64,000 nucleotides of DNA from Metopolophium dirhodum (lineage: Eukaryota; Arthropoda; Insecta; Hemiptera; Aphididae). The DNA lies in NCBI RefSeq assembly GCF_019925205.1, contig NC_083562.1, positions 13,392,001-13,456,000 on the forward strand, read 5' to 3'. This document shows positions 13,870 through 27,700 of this stretch, piece after piece (positions within the stretch are counted from its first letter, which is position 1; each line of letters starts with the position of its first letter). The notes below the pieces were generated by a model, which ran no database searches, was not told the origin of the DNA, and saw only the letters and a program-made list of their open reading frames with translations. The position numbers were made by a program, and so were the translations under genes.

Positions 13870-16800
13870 GTTATGATTTATGAGACTCAGAATCGATAAA
13901 CCGCTCTATTATAATTGTTTGTTATATTATTCCGAATATTATTATTATGCACAACTATGAAAACAGAGACAACAGTCAAACTTCGCTTTCGTATGTTATG
14001 ATGTTCAGTATATTATGTATTGTAATTTGACCTAGAAGAGAAGAAACCCATTAATCAAGTAGGTTTCCTCGTGCGTTACTTAGAACATATTATTATTATG
14101 GCTACCTATCGTATATTTGGCCAGCAATATCATGCAGCACTATTTCAATCATCTTCCCATATTAATAAAAGTAACTTTAATACGTGCACGAACGAAACAT
14201 GAAGTAGGCTTACTTAGGTGTATTCCTATTATACTATTATATAATCATAAATATGATATTTCATTTACTTATATTTTTAATTTTTAATTGGTTTGACAAT
14301 ACAAATGAATGTCAATAAAATAAATAAATATTCAATGCAAATGTAAATTGTTTTTATTGTTACAAAATAGATTTTTTTTATATATATATATGAACAAGTG
14401 ATTTACATCATTATGTCAAATTAAATAATTTGGAAATAATTTATGATGATAGAATTTATTCAATTTATAATGAAAAAAATCGCTGGGTAACTACTTAAGT
14501 GCGTTTAGTGAGAATCAACTGTTTTTATAATCTCAATCGTTTTCATGAATATTAAAAGCCTACATTGTCTTAACGACATTATTTTTACTGATCGTAAAAC
14601 TGATGTTCCTAAATTTGTTGAGTTGAAAACTGGGACCGAAAAAAAATCAGTTAGACAACTGTACCCTGATTTCTATATTATATGGAGGATTTGTATCTGT
14701 AGCTTACAAATCCCATAAAACGGAGCTTAAACAAAGAAACTTTCACAGAACATTTACTTTAAAGTACTTCAAAGCCAGTCTTAAAAAAAAAACATTTGAG
14801 TATAAAAGTTTTTGGTACAATATCGATTTCCTTTAGATTCAATTTTGAAACTGACTTTTATGTTACTCGTGCTTATTTAGCTTGGCGATTTATTACTTCA
14901 TGTTTATTAGACCTATCTATTTCATATATTTTGTATAGCAGGTATATACCTATACTGAAATTAATCTACTGTTCATTTGTATACGAACTTTTTAATTCCA
15001 AGTATAGTGTACTTTTTGCAAGGGGCATCGCATGATTCGCATCAGACCAAAGCTACTATTAATCATTGGCCACTTTTGGTATGCACTCGTATGACTTTTC
15101 GTTAGCAGTATTTTGCACGTTTTTATTACCCATACCATCATTACTATAGCTTAGTTTGACGAAACTTATTAAACTTAATCGGTGTTATAAATGTGGATTT
15201 TTTGACCTATAGCATAAAATATGATTTAGTTCCGAAGTGTGTAGTAAAAAAAAATATATTTATAAAATAATCCTACAGTATTTTCATTATTTTGTTTAAA
15301 TTGGTTGAAATAACACCATGCAACATGAACAATTATTTAAGGCATCGACTACGTGGTTATTAGCCATTGTTTACACGGTTTACATTTATCCATTTACATA
15401 TTTTGTCATATTTATATTTAAACATTGATTTACTTATGTAAGTAGTTTTGTAAATTAGTTGATGAAATCCGGCTTCGTTTATGAAATTTATTAGATTTCT
15501 GGATGCCTCCGGTATATGTGTGAGGACCTCGTATAGTGTATCGGGCAATTAATTACACAGTTTTTTATGTCGTATAAATATTAAATAACAAATAAATAAA
15601 TAATATTTTATAATTACTAAGTAGTTATTATCGATCTTACGTACAGGATAGCTAATCTGCTAATAGTTATGATTTCATAATTCATAACAAGTATAAAGGT
15701 ATTAATATAATAATAGCCTAATAAATAAGTCATTGTAGCTTTAGGTACGCATAATATAGAAAACAATTCTATCAATCATTATTTTATATGACTTTTGCAT
15801 TAGTCTACATATTTAACTGTCTGACAGAAGTTGATTAAGTAACTTTAAATGTTATATAGATGTTAATTTGGTTTATTCTTAATATGATGGAAACATTACG
15901 TGTAATTGACACGTGATTGATTGTTATCAATTCACTATTGCATGAAAAATGATGCAAATAATATTTTTACAAGTGAAAATATAACAATGATTTATATCAC
16001 TATTTATTCAACCACTATACATTTGAAAACATTATTTATTGATCAGTTGTTTATCCATGTACAATTTACATACGTATACAACAATGTTTTTAATAAACAT
16101 CGACAAGTGTATTATCGTTCTTATTGTCGCGTTTACATATCTTTAACGTCGACCTGATGAACTACACTTAAAAAATGTATAAGACATGTATGACATAATA
16201 TTCACTATATTTTTTTTAGCAGCTAAAAATTAATATGATTCAATATCAATAATAGAATGTGAGTACCGGAAAATCAACAACCTATGTTATTAAGTTTTTA
16301 TTTAATATTTTAGTTTTAGTATTTTGAGAATTTATGATAGGTTATAATAACAGCTATAATATAATAAGTGTATACATACTTTAAATCATCTCAGAGTCTT
16401 TAAAAACCTTCACTGCTGAAATGCTATTACTATATAATGTTCACATGAATCGATTAAATTACAAACGAGTAGACAAGTTTGCGGCAGTATGACATTCATT
16501 AGTCCTGAATAAACTGCAGTTACAACAATTTCATCCACTATGTACAGTTATATTTTTACGTCATTGCATTACGATGAACGTAGTGAACGGATGAGTAAGT
16601 AAAATAAAGGGCCCGAATTATTTTAATATCATTATAAAGCTCGCTTCGCTAAAAAAATATACATTTTTTGGTTTAGATGAAAAAAAATAATGTAATTCCT
16701 TTCTTTTTTCCCTCTCTGCAATTCTGCATAATAACAAATATATTCTTTGAAAAAACAATGCATTTTTTTTGTTAAATAAAAAAATGATGTATGGATAGTA

Positions 16801-18239
16801 TATTATTATATAATTATATATATTATATAGGATGTCGTTCTGTCTTATACTAGACACTACGTGCACACAATGTATTATTTTACTTTTAGTTTTTACTAAA
16901 TTAGATATTTATATAGATTAAATAAAATAAAATTGTATTATATTGTATATACTTTATACAAGTTAAATATTTCCAAATTCGATTAATAACCGTTGAAATT
17001 ATTAATATTACAATCGTACATAACATAGAAAAATCATATACAAATATAATTTAAATTTACTATAGATCTAGTGCTATGATTGTAGTGCTGTAGGTAATAT
17101 TATAGAACTAATATCACTAAAAAATTGTTTTAACATATTTGTATTTAAGGTAAAATATCGGTATAATAAAAAAAAAAACGCATGTGTATACTTTTTAAAT
17201 AAATAACAAAAATAAGTGTCAAAATCAACAATATTTTTAGTGAAATATAAAAATGTAAAACCATGTAAGCTACTCGAAAACAACGATGCGCAAGCACAAA
17301 AATGAATAAATTATGCGAGAGACACTGAAAGCGCATTGTCATGGATTCTAGAGTCTTTCCTCTTTACTAAAAATTCAATATCATGAATTTTAACATGATA
17401 TCACTTTCTTTTTCCGAGGAAAACATATAATAATATTATGATTTTTAATATTTAAAACTGCACTTGTAGGCTGACAACGTAATTCGTCGTAAAATATTAA
17501 GTATTGTTACAAAATAATCACAAATCAAAATCGCATTATCATATTGTTTCGAATAACGGGCTATAGTGGGACAAATATTAACAAACTATTTATTTCGTAT
17601 CAAAGTATTATTTGTAAAATTTAAGTTGATAAAAAAACCAATTAAAATAGTATGAAAAAATATCACATTTCTAACATTAAAATTATTATAACAATCAAGC
17701 CAAAATATTAATATTAATATGTATATCTCCAACCAATCTGCATAATGGAAAATCTTGAAACTAAAAATTGGTTTATACATTTATGTAGGTACCAACATAA
17801 TATTATAGCAAAATCTAGAAAATAACATTTCCTTAATACTATTAAGTTAGAAAAATTAAAAACATGTTTATAAAATATGTTTAAAAACAATTAATTTATT
17901 AATATATATTTGGAAAATAAATAACAAATCATTTGGTTGGATAAATTATCCAATCAAGAGAAAATTCTTCGGACAGTGTCCGTGTGTTTCATGATTTTTT
18001 TTATGATGAAAAATTAATGTTATCTAATTAAAATAATATAGCCACGGCAAATTGTGTATGAAATTATAGGGACCTGTTTGGGTGGGTCCCTACAGTTTCA
18101 CTTTTACTTGGTCAAACGGTATTCGACCAAAAGGCTGCCAGGAAATTAGCTTTCCATATAGGTGAAATTCGAGCGGATTACGCGATGTGTAACGGTATAC
18201 CTACTATATGTATAAACCACGGCTATATAACTGGTATTA

Positions 18240-18770
18240 TTATTATTTAACGAAACGTGGCTAATCGGCTCGCGTTCGGATCCTATATAATAATAATATA
18301 TAGGTACGCGGAGGAGGCACTTTTGTTCTTGCTCGGCGCGGCGTCGACGATTTGTCATCGAGTTATTAATGGATGCCGTGTCCGGTCACTGCTGCTGCAG
18401 GTCGACGTGTGTGTGTTACAGTTGCGTTGTCGGCATACCGAAACTCCGTCCAGAGGCGGCTCTATCGGCGTTCTATAATCGTTTTTTTTTTTTTTTTTTG
18501 TCGAATACCGTACGTGCGTACAGGTGCGGAAGAATTGGTGAAGTGTGCGCGGGATTACTGCAGAAGGGTTTTTTTCCTCTGAGATTACGGTACCTACTGC
18601 ACGGTGGTAGAACTGATCGAAGCACCGTGTAACAAGTATACGAGTAGGTATACGACAACAGATTTTGAAGCTGAATTAGGACATTTTAGCGATGGAGTTT
18701 CACGCAAAGCGCGCAAAACTATGCTTTAGAGATGATGAGCCGGTCCAAAATATTACCGGTGGGTACATAA
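18240..18770 (+). other. CpG-rich island in the Shaw intron with a possible small exon
   Basis: This stretch is richer in GC and CpG than the flanking intron and is interrupted by a T18 run near 18482-18499. At its right end, an ATG at 18692 in a favourable context (AGCGATGG) opens a 22-codon frame from MEFHAKRAK to EPVQNIT. It runs to a consensus-like donor, ACCG/GTGGGT, at 18758/18759. The donor is in phase 1, whereas Shaw exons B and C both begin in phase 0, so this cannot be an alternative Shaw first exon spliced straight to either. It could be the first exon of a nested gene or chance. I recognise no family. Confidence 0.2.
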
Positions 18771-21700
18771 TATAATATAGGTTATCGATTTATTATTAAA
18801 ACCAATATGATACTGTACGTCACAAAAATATTGAATATACCACAAAAATTCCTTTATTATCTTCAACTGGATATTAATTATATTCTGTTTATCACCACGA
18901 GATATTCACTATAATGATATTGCTTTTATACTAATATGAGTTTGGAATTCTTATAGGGTTTTGCCGATTTAATACCTACTCCACGAATAGCCAGAACTGT
19001 GTCGCTTTAATTGATTTTAATGTAATATATTGTTATTGTGGTTCCAAGTTTCAAAGTTTGTACATTTGTTTGTATAAAGTGTATTTTACTCACAATTGAT
19101 GACGCCACAGTTCACTATAGTATTCAGTTAGAATTATCATCTGGTCTTAAGTAAAACATGTAAAATATCTGTCTACGGTGGTTGAGTTTTTGACTGAATG
19201 TCGGCTAATTCATTTAACAATATTGAGATATCGATTCGGGTACGGGTCAGTTAATCAGTATTCAGCACCTAAAGTGCGCAGATTTTTGTCAATTTATATA
19301 CTTAAGCACATCGCTCCTATGCATACATAGATACTATTATTATTATTATTGTTATTAAATAAGAAAAAACAACTGTATTTCAGCACGCGGCCGCGTCTGC
19401 CGCTGTCTCCGCTGCATACTTTATTATTATACTGCAGTCGTCGTCGGTTATCCTACATGCATGACCGATATTTATTGCTCCTGTCCTGAGATATAAGAAC
19501 GCGTATATTATGTACCCGCAATACATATAACTATCTGCGTAGGTATACGCTTTTGGCAGACACGTGAGATATCGTAGTGTTGTATCGCGTTGACGGTGTA
19601 CGCATACATGTGCCACGGGCGCGGTTAGGGATAATTCACTTTAGTGTCGTGGGCGGCAGCCCTTATTTCCACCTCCCCACGCTGTTTGATCGTGTGTCAC
19701 GGAAAAATATATTATGGCTACAACTGTCGTCAGATGACACGATATAATATGACGTATATTATATACGTATACCGAATATTATAGCTAGGTGCGATTTCGG
19801 TTGGTAAAAATAATATTATTTTACCTATATCCCTTAAAGATGACCTATTGTTTTCGTGCATGTTTTTCCTCTCACAATCATAACATATTGTATGGAAAGC
19901 CAAGAAGACGACTGCTGGGAAACGGCGGGGGTTAACTCGGTCAAAATTCATTTTTTCAAAAGCCGAAAATCCCACCTAACCCCGCAATCCGCAGTAAATA
20001 ATAAATAACGAGTCGTCATGACCTATCACTCTTTCTCATAAAATATTATAGTATAGCCGTAACTTATTCAATCTTTGACGGGAGAGTGAGAGCTCAGAGA
20101 GGGAGAAATAAAAATAAATTTTGATCACAAATCTAAATGTTATGTATTATAGTATTATATATTTATATCTAAAAAGCTACAGAAGAATGAAACACTAAAT
20201 TATTTGCAAAATTGTATCGCATATTATTAATTATCTATTATAGCTGTAATAGAAGTGTAAAACTTAAGTTAAAAGACAAATTAATATTATTTATTAATTT
20301 TAATCTGAGTAATGGAATGGAGATAATAGTGGATTTAAAATTATATTTGTTATTTTATTTTATTTATTTTTTACAACTTTTTACTAAAAAAGTGATTCAA
20401 TTGGGATTCCAGTTCCAGTAGAAATGACATACAATCGGTACCCGCTTTTTAGAGAGAATTCTTAGATATTGAGACATTATATTTGTGTAAAATGTATGTA
20501 AAGAAAAACTAACAAAACACGACGGAAAAATGGTATAAACGCAATTTTATCCAAATCGAGTATTGTGTATTTATTATGTGCTTGAATAATTTTTTTTTTA
20601 ATATAACTATATAAGCTCACAATAAATCATATATATTCCTACATTTTCTCTTATGATTTACCTGATGCTCAATAGACTGATATATTATTATAACCAACAT
20701 TAAGTTACCTATTTAGTTACCTATGGACATTACCCAAAATTTCCACTCAGAATCATTTGATTGAATGCAATACATCCATTACTCCATTACCATCCACGCA
20801 ATGACTGCATATCAGATCGAGTTTCTTTGTTGTCTTTTTTTTTATCAATTATTACAATGAAAACAAAAAAATACTGATTAAATTGAACGGAAAGTTTTTT
20901 TTTAAATTTATTTCAACTGAAAGTATAACAATTCCTTAAGATTATTTCAATGCATTTATTTGTTTTGTTTTTTTTTATTACCGTTCATAGTGGGTCGTAG
21001 GAAGTAGCGACTGCGAAATAAAAAACTAAAAACCAATAAGGATTGGTAATTTGTTAATAAAACCTTTTTGCGATCAACCAGAGTGTAATCAATATAAAAA
21101 GAGGAATTTTCACGGTAGTTTAACGTATTTGGACAGACGTTTAAAATGTACATGTCTGCAATAAAGATAATAATATATTATAAGGATCGATATGAACCGT
21201 AATCAGAGCGGCCCCGTTTGTGTAGAACCTATATATAATACACGACGTCGAACCGAGTTTGTTATTTCCGTTGCTATTGGATATGTGTGCTGTAAAAAAC
21301 AAAAATAGAAAACTTTTCGCACACATTAGAACGACATAGACGACCTGGATTATTATTATCGATAATAACTTACAACAAACAATAATAATTTAAATATGTT
21401 ATTTGAAATACATACTCGTTTATACGTGAACATGATCGCATTGGAATTTTGGAAATAACCTATACAAATTGTTTTGGTAAAATCAAAATATTCATATTAT
21501 TCAAGATTTACATAACACATTGTATATTAAGCGTTAGTGAATACGACCAGCCGTTCTTGTGATCGAGTTCGATATATATAGTTATTGCAAACACCGGCTG
21601 TACCTTGTCATTGGCAGCTATTATTATTATTATTATTTATGATAATGTAATTTTTCAAACACCGATAGCTATAGCTATACGATATTGTCATATCATAGGC

Positions 21701-24044
21701 AACTTATAAATCGATAACCGTTTCAAATGATCGACGATCAGAAAACTACAGTCATTTATGACAATGCCTATACTATCTGTGATATCTGTTTCGATGCTGC
21801 TATCTGGACGCAATGCCACCAGATTACACTGCCAAACCTACTACGGATTATCTACCTAAGTAATTGTCACATTATTTTACTGTTGAACAGTTTTTATAAA
21901 CAGTAATATTTTGGACAAAAAACGGGTCCCCGAATTACAAAACGACAGACATTCACACTGACTTGTGTCATATTTTGTGAAAATTAACCACTATTATTTT
22001 TTTATAATGAAATGATTTATTTACTTACTAAACGTGCTTTTTATACTTATAAAAATATTGCGCGAATAATACCTACTAATTGACAAATAAAAAAAAATAA
22101 AAAATACAGGAAATTGATGATCCAAAATATTATATTATGTACAATAATAAACCATGGATAATTTGTTTAAGACAAACTGCATATTTATACTTTCCTAATT
22201 TTCAAACTAATGCAAAAGAATCCTTTAAATTATAATATAATTAGTATACAATTATAGCTAATGTAAGAATTCAAATAGCAAAATGTACCTCCGATACATA
22301 GTTATTGAAGCTAAAAAATAAATGTACTCTTGTGAAAATAAATAATAATAGCTCATTATAATACATATATTATATATAATACGGTTTTAAATTATCAGAG
22401 GATGGAAATGACAATAGCTATTGAGGAAATTAATAAGTAAAAAATGTTTAAGCTACTATTTGTTATGACCATTAGATGGAATAAAGTCGACAATAATTTA
22501 AATCTTTTGTTTTGAAATAAATGTCAACTACCGTTTCGTCGATTGTATTGTATGAAATTTTGTTATTTTTATTCAAGTAATCTGAAAGAAGATTTATAGG
22601 TACGTTTTCCAGTAAGGCCGGTATAATGGGAATGAATATAATATTTTGTTTAAAGTTCTAAAACCGCTTTTTAAAAATATAATTTCAGAAATCTTTACAC
22701 AACTACTATTAATAATAATACTTTTTTTTAAAAAGACTTAAAGATGGTACTTCCTGGGTACAATAATGTTTTACTTAAAATGAACACAAATCATATTTTA
22801 TAACCTGTAGTGATTCTGGGTGAAAACTTAAAGCTAATCAATTTACCTCGTCTTTATTATTATTGCGTTGAATGTTCTGTACGAATTAATATCATTATAG
22901 ACAGTCGATATAAACGACTGGCGTAATTTTATTCAGACGACTGACAAGTGACTGTGTCATAACGAAAAGATCTGAATAAATAAATTTCACTGTGGTGTTT
23001 TTATAAAACGCCCAAATCGATGTTATATCATTGCTGCCGTCGTTGCTATAGTCAGTCAACTTTCGTTTTCACTTGAACTGTCTCCGCTCGAATACTGGAA
23101 CACTGTCTCCGCGTTCACATCTGTATTCTGGAACTTTCCACTCTACCCAGGGGATCCAGATGATGCGAATCACAACTTTTCCTCGGACCGAAAATCCACA
23201 CGCCTCGTTTCCCGCGAAGCCTTTATTTTCCAACGGTTGAATTTCTCAAGTGTCGAACGCGCATTAGTATGGTTATCCAAACTATGAAATAGCCCAGATA
23301 AAATAATAACTGTCTTGTATATTTATATCAAAATAAATAATAGAATTACATGAAAGCCGCGTGTAAGTATTGTATACACATATTGTACTACAGTACTACA
23401 CACGTAATGTTCAAGATGGCCGGGTAACTGTATACAGAAGAGTGAAGTGTTACGTGATGGGTGAATTATTGTGGGTGTATAATATGTATTTTTAGGACAA
23501 AAAGGTTTTTTTTCATATAGATAAAAATACATATTGTCATATTCATCCATAGGTATTTTAAATTCATAGTCGGTAAATTGTGTCCCTAAAATAAGGCCAC
23601 AGTTATATATTATTACGTAAATTGTTACCCGGGTATTTGTGAACCGTACGTAAATTGCATCACGAGATACTCTGTTTATCCAGTCGGAAAAACAATTCAA
23701 AGATAAGTAATAATCTACGATGTAGATAATAATATGTTCACTAATACAATACTATAGTAGCAGCCAGTGTGCATTTTATCGTAGCTCGTGTTCAGTGTAC
23801 AGTAATCATATCATATTATACAGAAATTTCAAAATAACAAATAAATCGACAGCAACTTAACAATAATTTAAAATAAAAGCGGTTGGCCGTTGGCGATATG
23901 TTCACTAAGCTATCTAAAAGTATCTATTCTGAATTACAAAATGCTGATATTGAACTTTAACTTCTCAGAACGTAAACTTAATTTAAAGAAATTTACTAAA
24001 GGATCGAGTTTCTATCCTACCAATATTTCCTGCTATTTTTTTGT

Positions 24045-24715
24045 AATTTTTTTAAATTATTATTATTAGTAGTACACAATCTGTACCAGCAAGCACAATA
24101 AGACTAAGAGATATATAAACTAAAAGAAAACTTGAACACTTGATTGAAGAAGCCACCCGTTGATGACACTTTGGTCATTTATTTATTTATTTTGATTTTA
24201 AAGGATTGTTATCTAGCAGGTCTGTACCATTTGCGCTTAAGGCGACGAGGAGGGTTTCCAGAGATGACAAATATAGCTAAGGTTTTAATAAGTAAATTCC
24301 GGTGAGTGTTAAGGAGTAGGATGTATTGTTCATAGTAACTTTTTGCCTCTTCGTGTATGGTTTTCATGTGTAGGTCTTCATATAGGGTGTGATGGGGAAT
24401 TGGTAATTTTCCTCAGTGTAATATTTTGAAGTCTCAGAATTTTATTATTCTTAGGTTGGAGATTTTTGCATTGCATTATAATTGTAGGACGTATGACCAA
24501 ATTTACTTTAGTAGAATTTATAGAGAAGTAATTCAATGTTTAATTTTGAGTGTTTTTATTGTTGACGATTAGAGTTTTTAACATTCATAATCGGGAGTTT
24601 AATCGTAGTCTTTTGGCTTGGATATGGTGAGTACAGGAAAGACGGCGATCTAAGGTCAGCCTAAGATATTTTATAGTTGGAGATGGAGAAATGTGGCTAC
24701 CATTTTTTATGTAAT
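24045..24715 (-). pseudogene. Decayed Jockey-like non-LTR retrotransposon, 3' end
   Basis: Read on the minus strand, 24715 down to 24209 gives the C-terminal end of a Jockey-clade ORF2 protein. A YLxLTLDRRL-type segment (minus frame, around 24675-24615) is followed by conserved stretches ending in IHEEAKSYY and NPPRRLKRKW. A stop codon at 24211-24209 lies where the protein should end. Two internal stops in the first half and a frame change near 24390 show it is dead. Below 24209 on the plus strand lies the presumed 3' UTR, and the element ends in an A-rich tail (T-rich on the plus strand, about 24035-24065). The copy is 5' truncated, as is usual for LINEs. It lies antisense to Shaw inside the large intron. 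Family recognition is from motif order; the subfamily is unknown. Confidence 0.75.
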
Positions 24716-27700
24716 CAAACAAAATTGTCTTCAATATGGAATTTAAATCATATAAAATATTAAATTTGTTTATTACTAATTGTTCACAAACAACAAACCC
24801 AATATTATAATCAAAAAAATATTGATAAAATCATATTGCTGGCCAAAGTCTGAAACATTGGAAGAAAAATATAGATTTTGTAAAAATATTACAAGAACTA
24901 ACATACCTACGTATGAATAAAAAAATATTTAGGCCACAATTTACATATGATGTATAAAATATAACAGGGCCGCAATTTACATAACATTTTTAAAATAGTG
25001 TAAAATTTACAGCAACACTTAAAATTGTCTATACAAATATCCTTATCGTATATAAATATTTATTTTTGTTAACTGAGCTGAACACGGGTTACGAAAAATC
25101 AAAATAAGTCTATATTCAATATTGCATTAATATTATTCATCTGCGTGTTGATTAATAGTATTAAAATTCAGAATACAAATACATATTTACTATTACGAAT
25201 TGCAATATTTATTGATAGGTTAGTACATTGAAATGTAGGTTTTGTGTAAAGTTTTTTTAAATTAAATATTTTAAGAACGGTTTGTTTATTTTTTATTATT
25301 TAATATAGGTACCTACGCGCATTCAGATTTTCAACATTTTTGTTTTGTCATCAGTTCAACTGTTTAATTTTTTTAAGTAACTACGTAAATAATATTTGTA
25401 ATTAAAAAAAAAAAAAAACAATTCAAAATCTTAATTTAAAAATGTTCAATTAAAAATAAATCATAATATACCTACTGAACAAAGAAAAAAATAATTAATA
25501 AAACACGATTATAAAAAAATAAACACACTTTAGGTCTTTATAATGCTTTGGAATTATAAACAAATATGAAGGAATTTATTTATCTTACGAAAAATTTCAT
25601 ATTTTATGACCATGGCAAAAAGTTAAATTATGTCAACGATGTGATTTGAATTAATTATATAATATAAAGCACCGCTCACTCAAAAGTTTTTCTTTTCAAT
25701 TAAAATGTAATTGAAAAATCGTTTTATTTATTTAATGATTATTCAATTTATATTTTGTATAATTTGAACAGTTTTGAACAACCAGTGGATATAAATTATA
25801 TTTAAACAATTATATTTGGTCATAACCAAATGTGATTTGAATTCAATATAAGTAACTATTGGACTTTCAAACCATTCTAATTATTTTCGAGCACATACCT
25901 GTACAATACAAAAAGATAGAGATATTTTAAATATATGATACCTTATTATTACAGTTATAAATTATCATTCTAATGTGATGGTGTATACTATAATAAGTAA
26001 TAACCTAATTATTTTCGAAATATCAACAGACGTAAAAAAAGGCAGATAAAATAGCTAAATATATACAGTAAAAATGGTTTAGTATAATTACGTTTTTTCA
26101 TATTTTTTTTTGTTTTATCATTATGCGTTCTTTGTTTCATAAATTATACAAAAAAAGGATAAATAAAATATTCAGTTTTAAGATATTTCAGTTGACCTGA
26201 TTTTTAGTTTATGTTTACATTATTTTATTTCTTTGACGTTGCTCAGACAGTACAATTTTTTTTAATAAGCACTGTTGGCAACTACAAAATTATAAATATG
26301 TTTCGAAAACTGTTTGCGTGTTAGTATATAATATACAATTTCCAAAATATATATGAATCAATAACGAACCTATAAATTATTATTTGTTATTATTTTCAAC
26401 TATATTAATCGTAAAATTTGTTCCCTTAAAAATTGTATGTTATAATATTATTCACAATTTATTATTTTAACACCCAACTGAATAAAATGGCTCGAAAATA
26501 ACGGCGTTCAAGTGCTGCAATAATATTACTAATACTATCAGTACATTATATTTGTGTCCGATAGAAATACGTTCCTAATTCAATTTTTTTCTCCGCTCCT
26601 AGACCCACATACCTATTATATTATATCCGTGTTGTTTTATATTGAATTTACAAAAAAACAAAAAATTCAAAATAAAATGATTCAATTTACTAGCTTCGGG
26701 CTTATCCTGGGTAATATGGCAATTTTGAGTGTTCATCCCCCAGAGGATAGACGGTGCCTGGAAGAAATAGATAATTTATTTTCACCATCAACGCGCAAAG
26801 AATTTATTCTGGATGCGCAACACTAATAATTATTGTATACACGAGTTATATATATATATATAGGAAGGTATCGCTGAACATTTTTGGGTTTTCGTTTTAA
26901 TGGAAAAGGACAGTCTAGCATAAATGTATCCCGGAGCTTTTCTCTAAAATACGAGTGAATTCTTTGAATGTTGTGAAAAAATACCTTTAGGCAAATATAA
27001 TATGTACTTCGGAAATTGCCGTTTTCCCGTGAACAATGCACTCCAATCCAATTTTGGAAGTGATATGAGATATATATATATAAATATAAATAATATATAT
27101 GAGTGTATATACTTTATTTATTCAATAGATATAATATTATAGTTATAGTAAATATATTATAATGTATAATGTATATAATGCGTATACATTAGGTATAGGT
27201 AGGTAGTAGGTACTGAGTGCTGATTTTGTTTGTCATAGAATTTCAATTACGTTATGACATATGCGTTATTATAATATAAAAAAAATTATTTACCTAGGTG
27301 TACTTATATTAGAAGTCTAGGTTTGGTTATAGACTTAATTATAACTATTACATATTATTGTCCGCACCTATTGGATGAATCAGAGTCATAAACATACGTT
27401 TTAAAGTAAAATATTAGGTGTTTAGCTATTTTAAAATATATTATTTTTTATGTTCACTTTTTTCAGTATTATTTGGGAATAGTTGTCAAAAATTAAAAAA
27501 ATTGATATTTTATTGACTGCTTAGTTAAGTTTAAAAGTCTAAAAATTTTAATTTGGTTTGATCATTAAAAAAACATTTTTTTTTTTTAACTTTTGAATTA
27601 ATTTTATTATTAAAACATGTTTCTAATGAAAAAAATTAATATTTTCAATTAAATTATCTATAAATAATAATTATTATCATATTTTCTTCATTGATATGCT

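Noticed and set aside
26677..26826. 49-codon frame with fairly balanced composition
   Set aside because: No recognisable family, no conserved motif and no clear splice context; could be a repeat remnant or chance.
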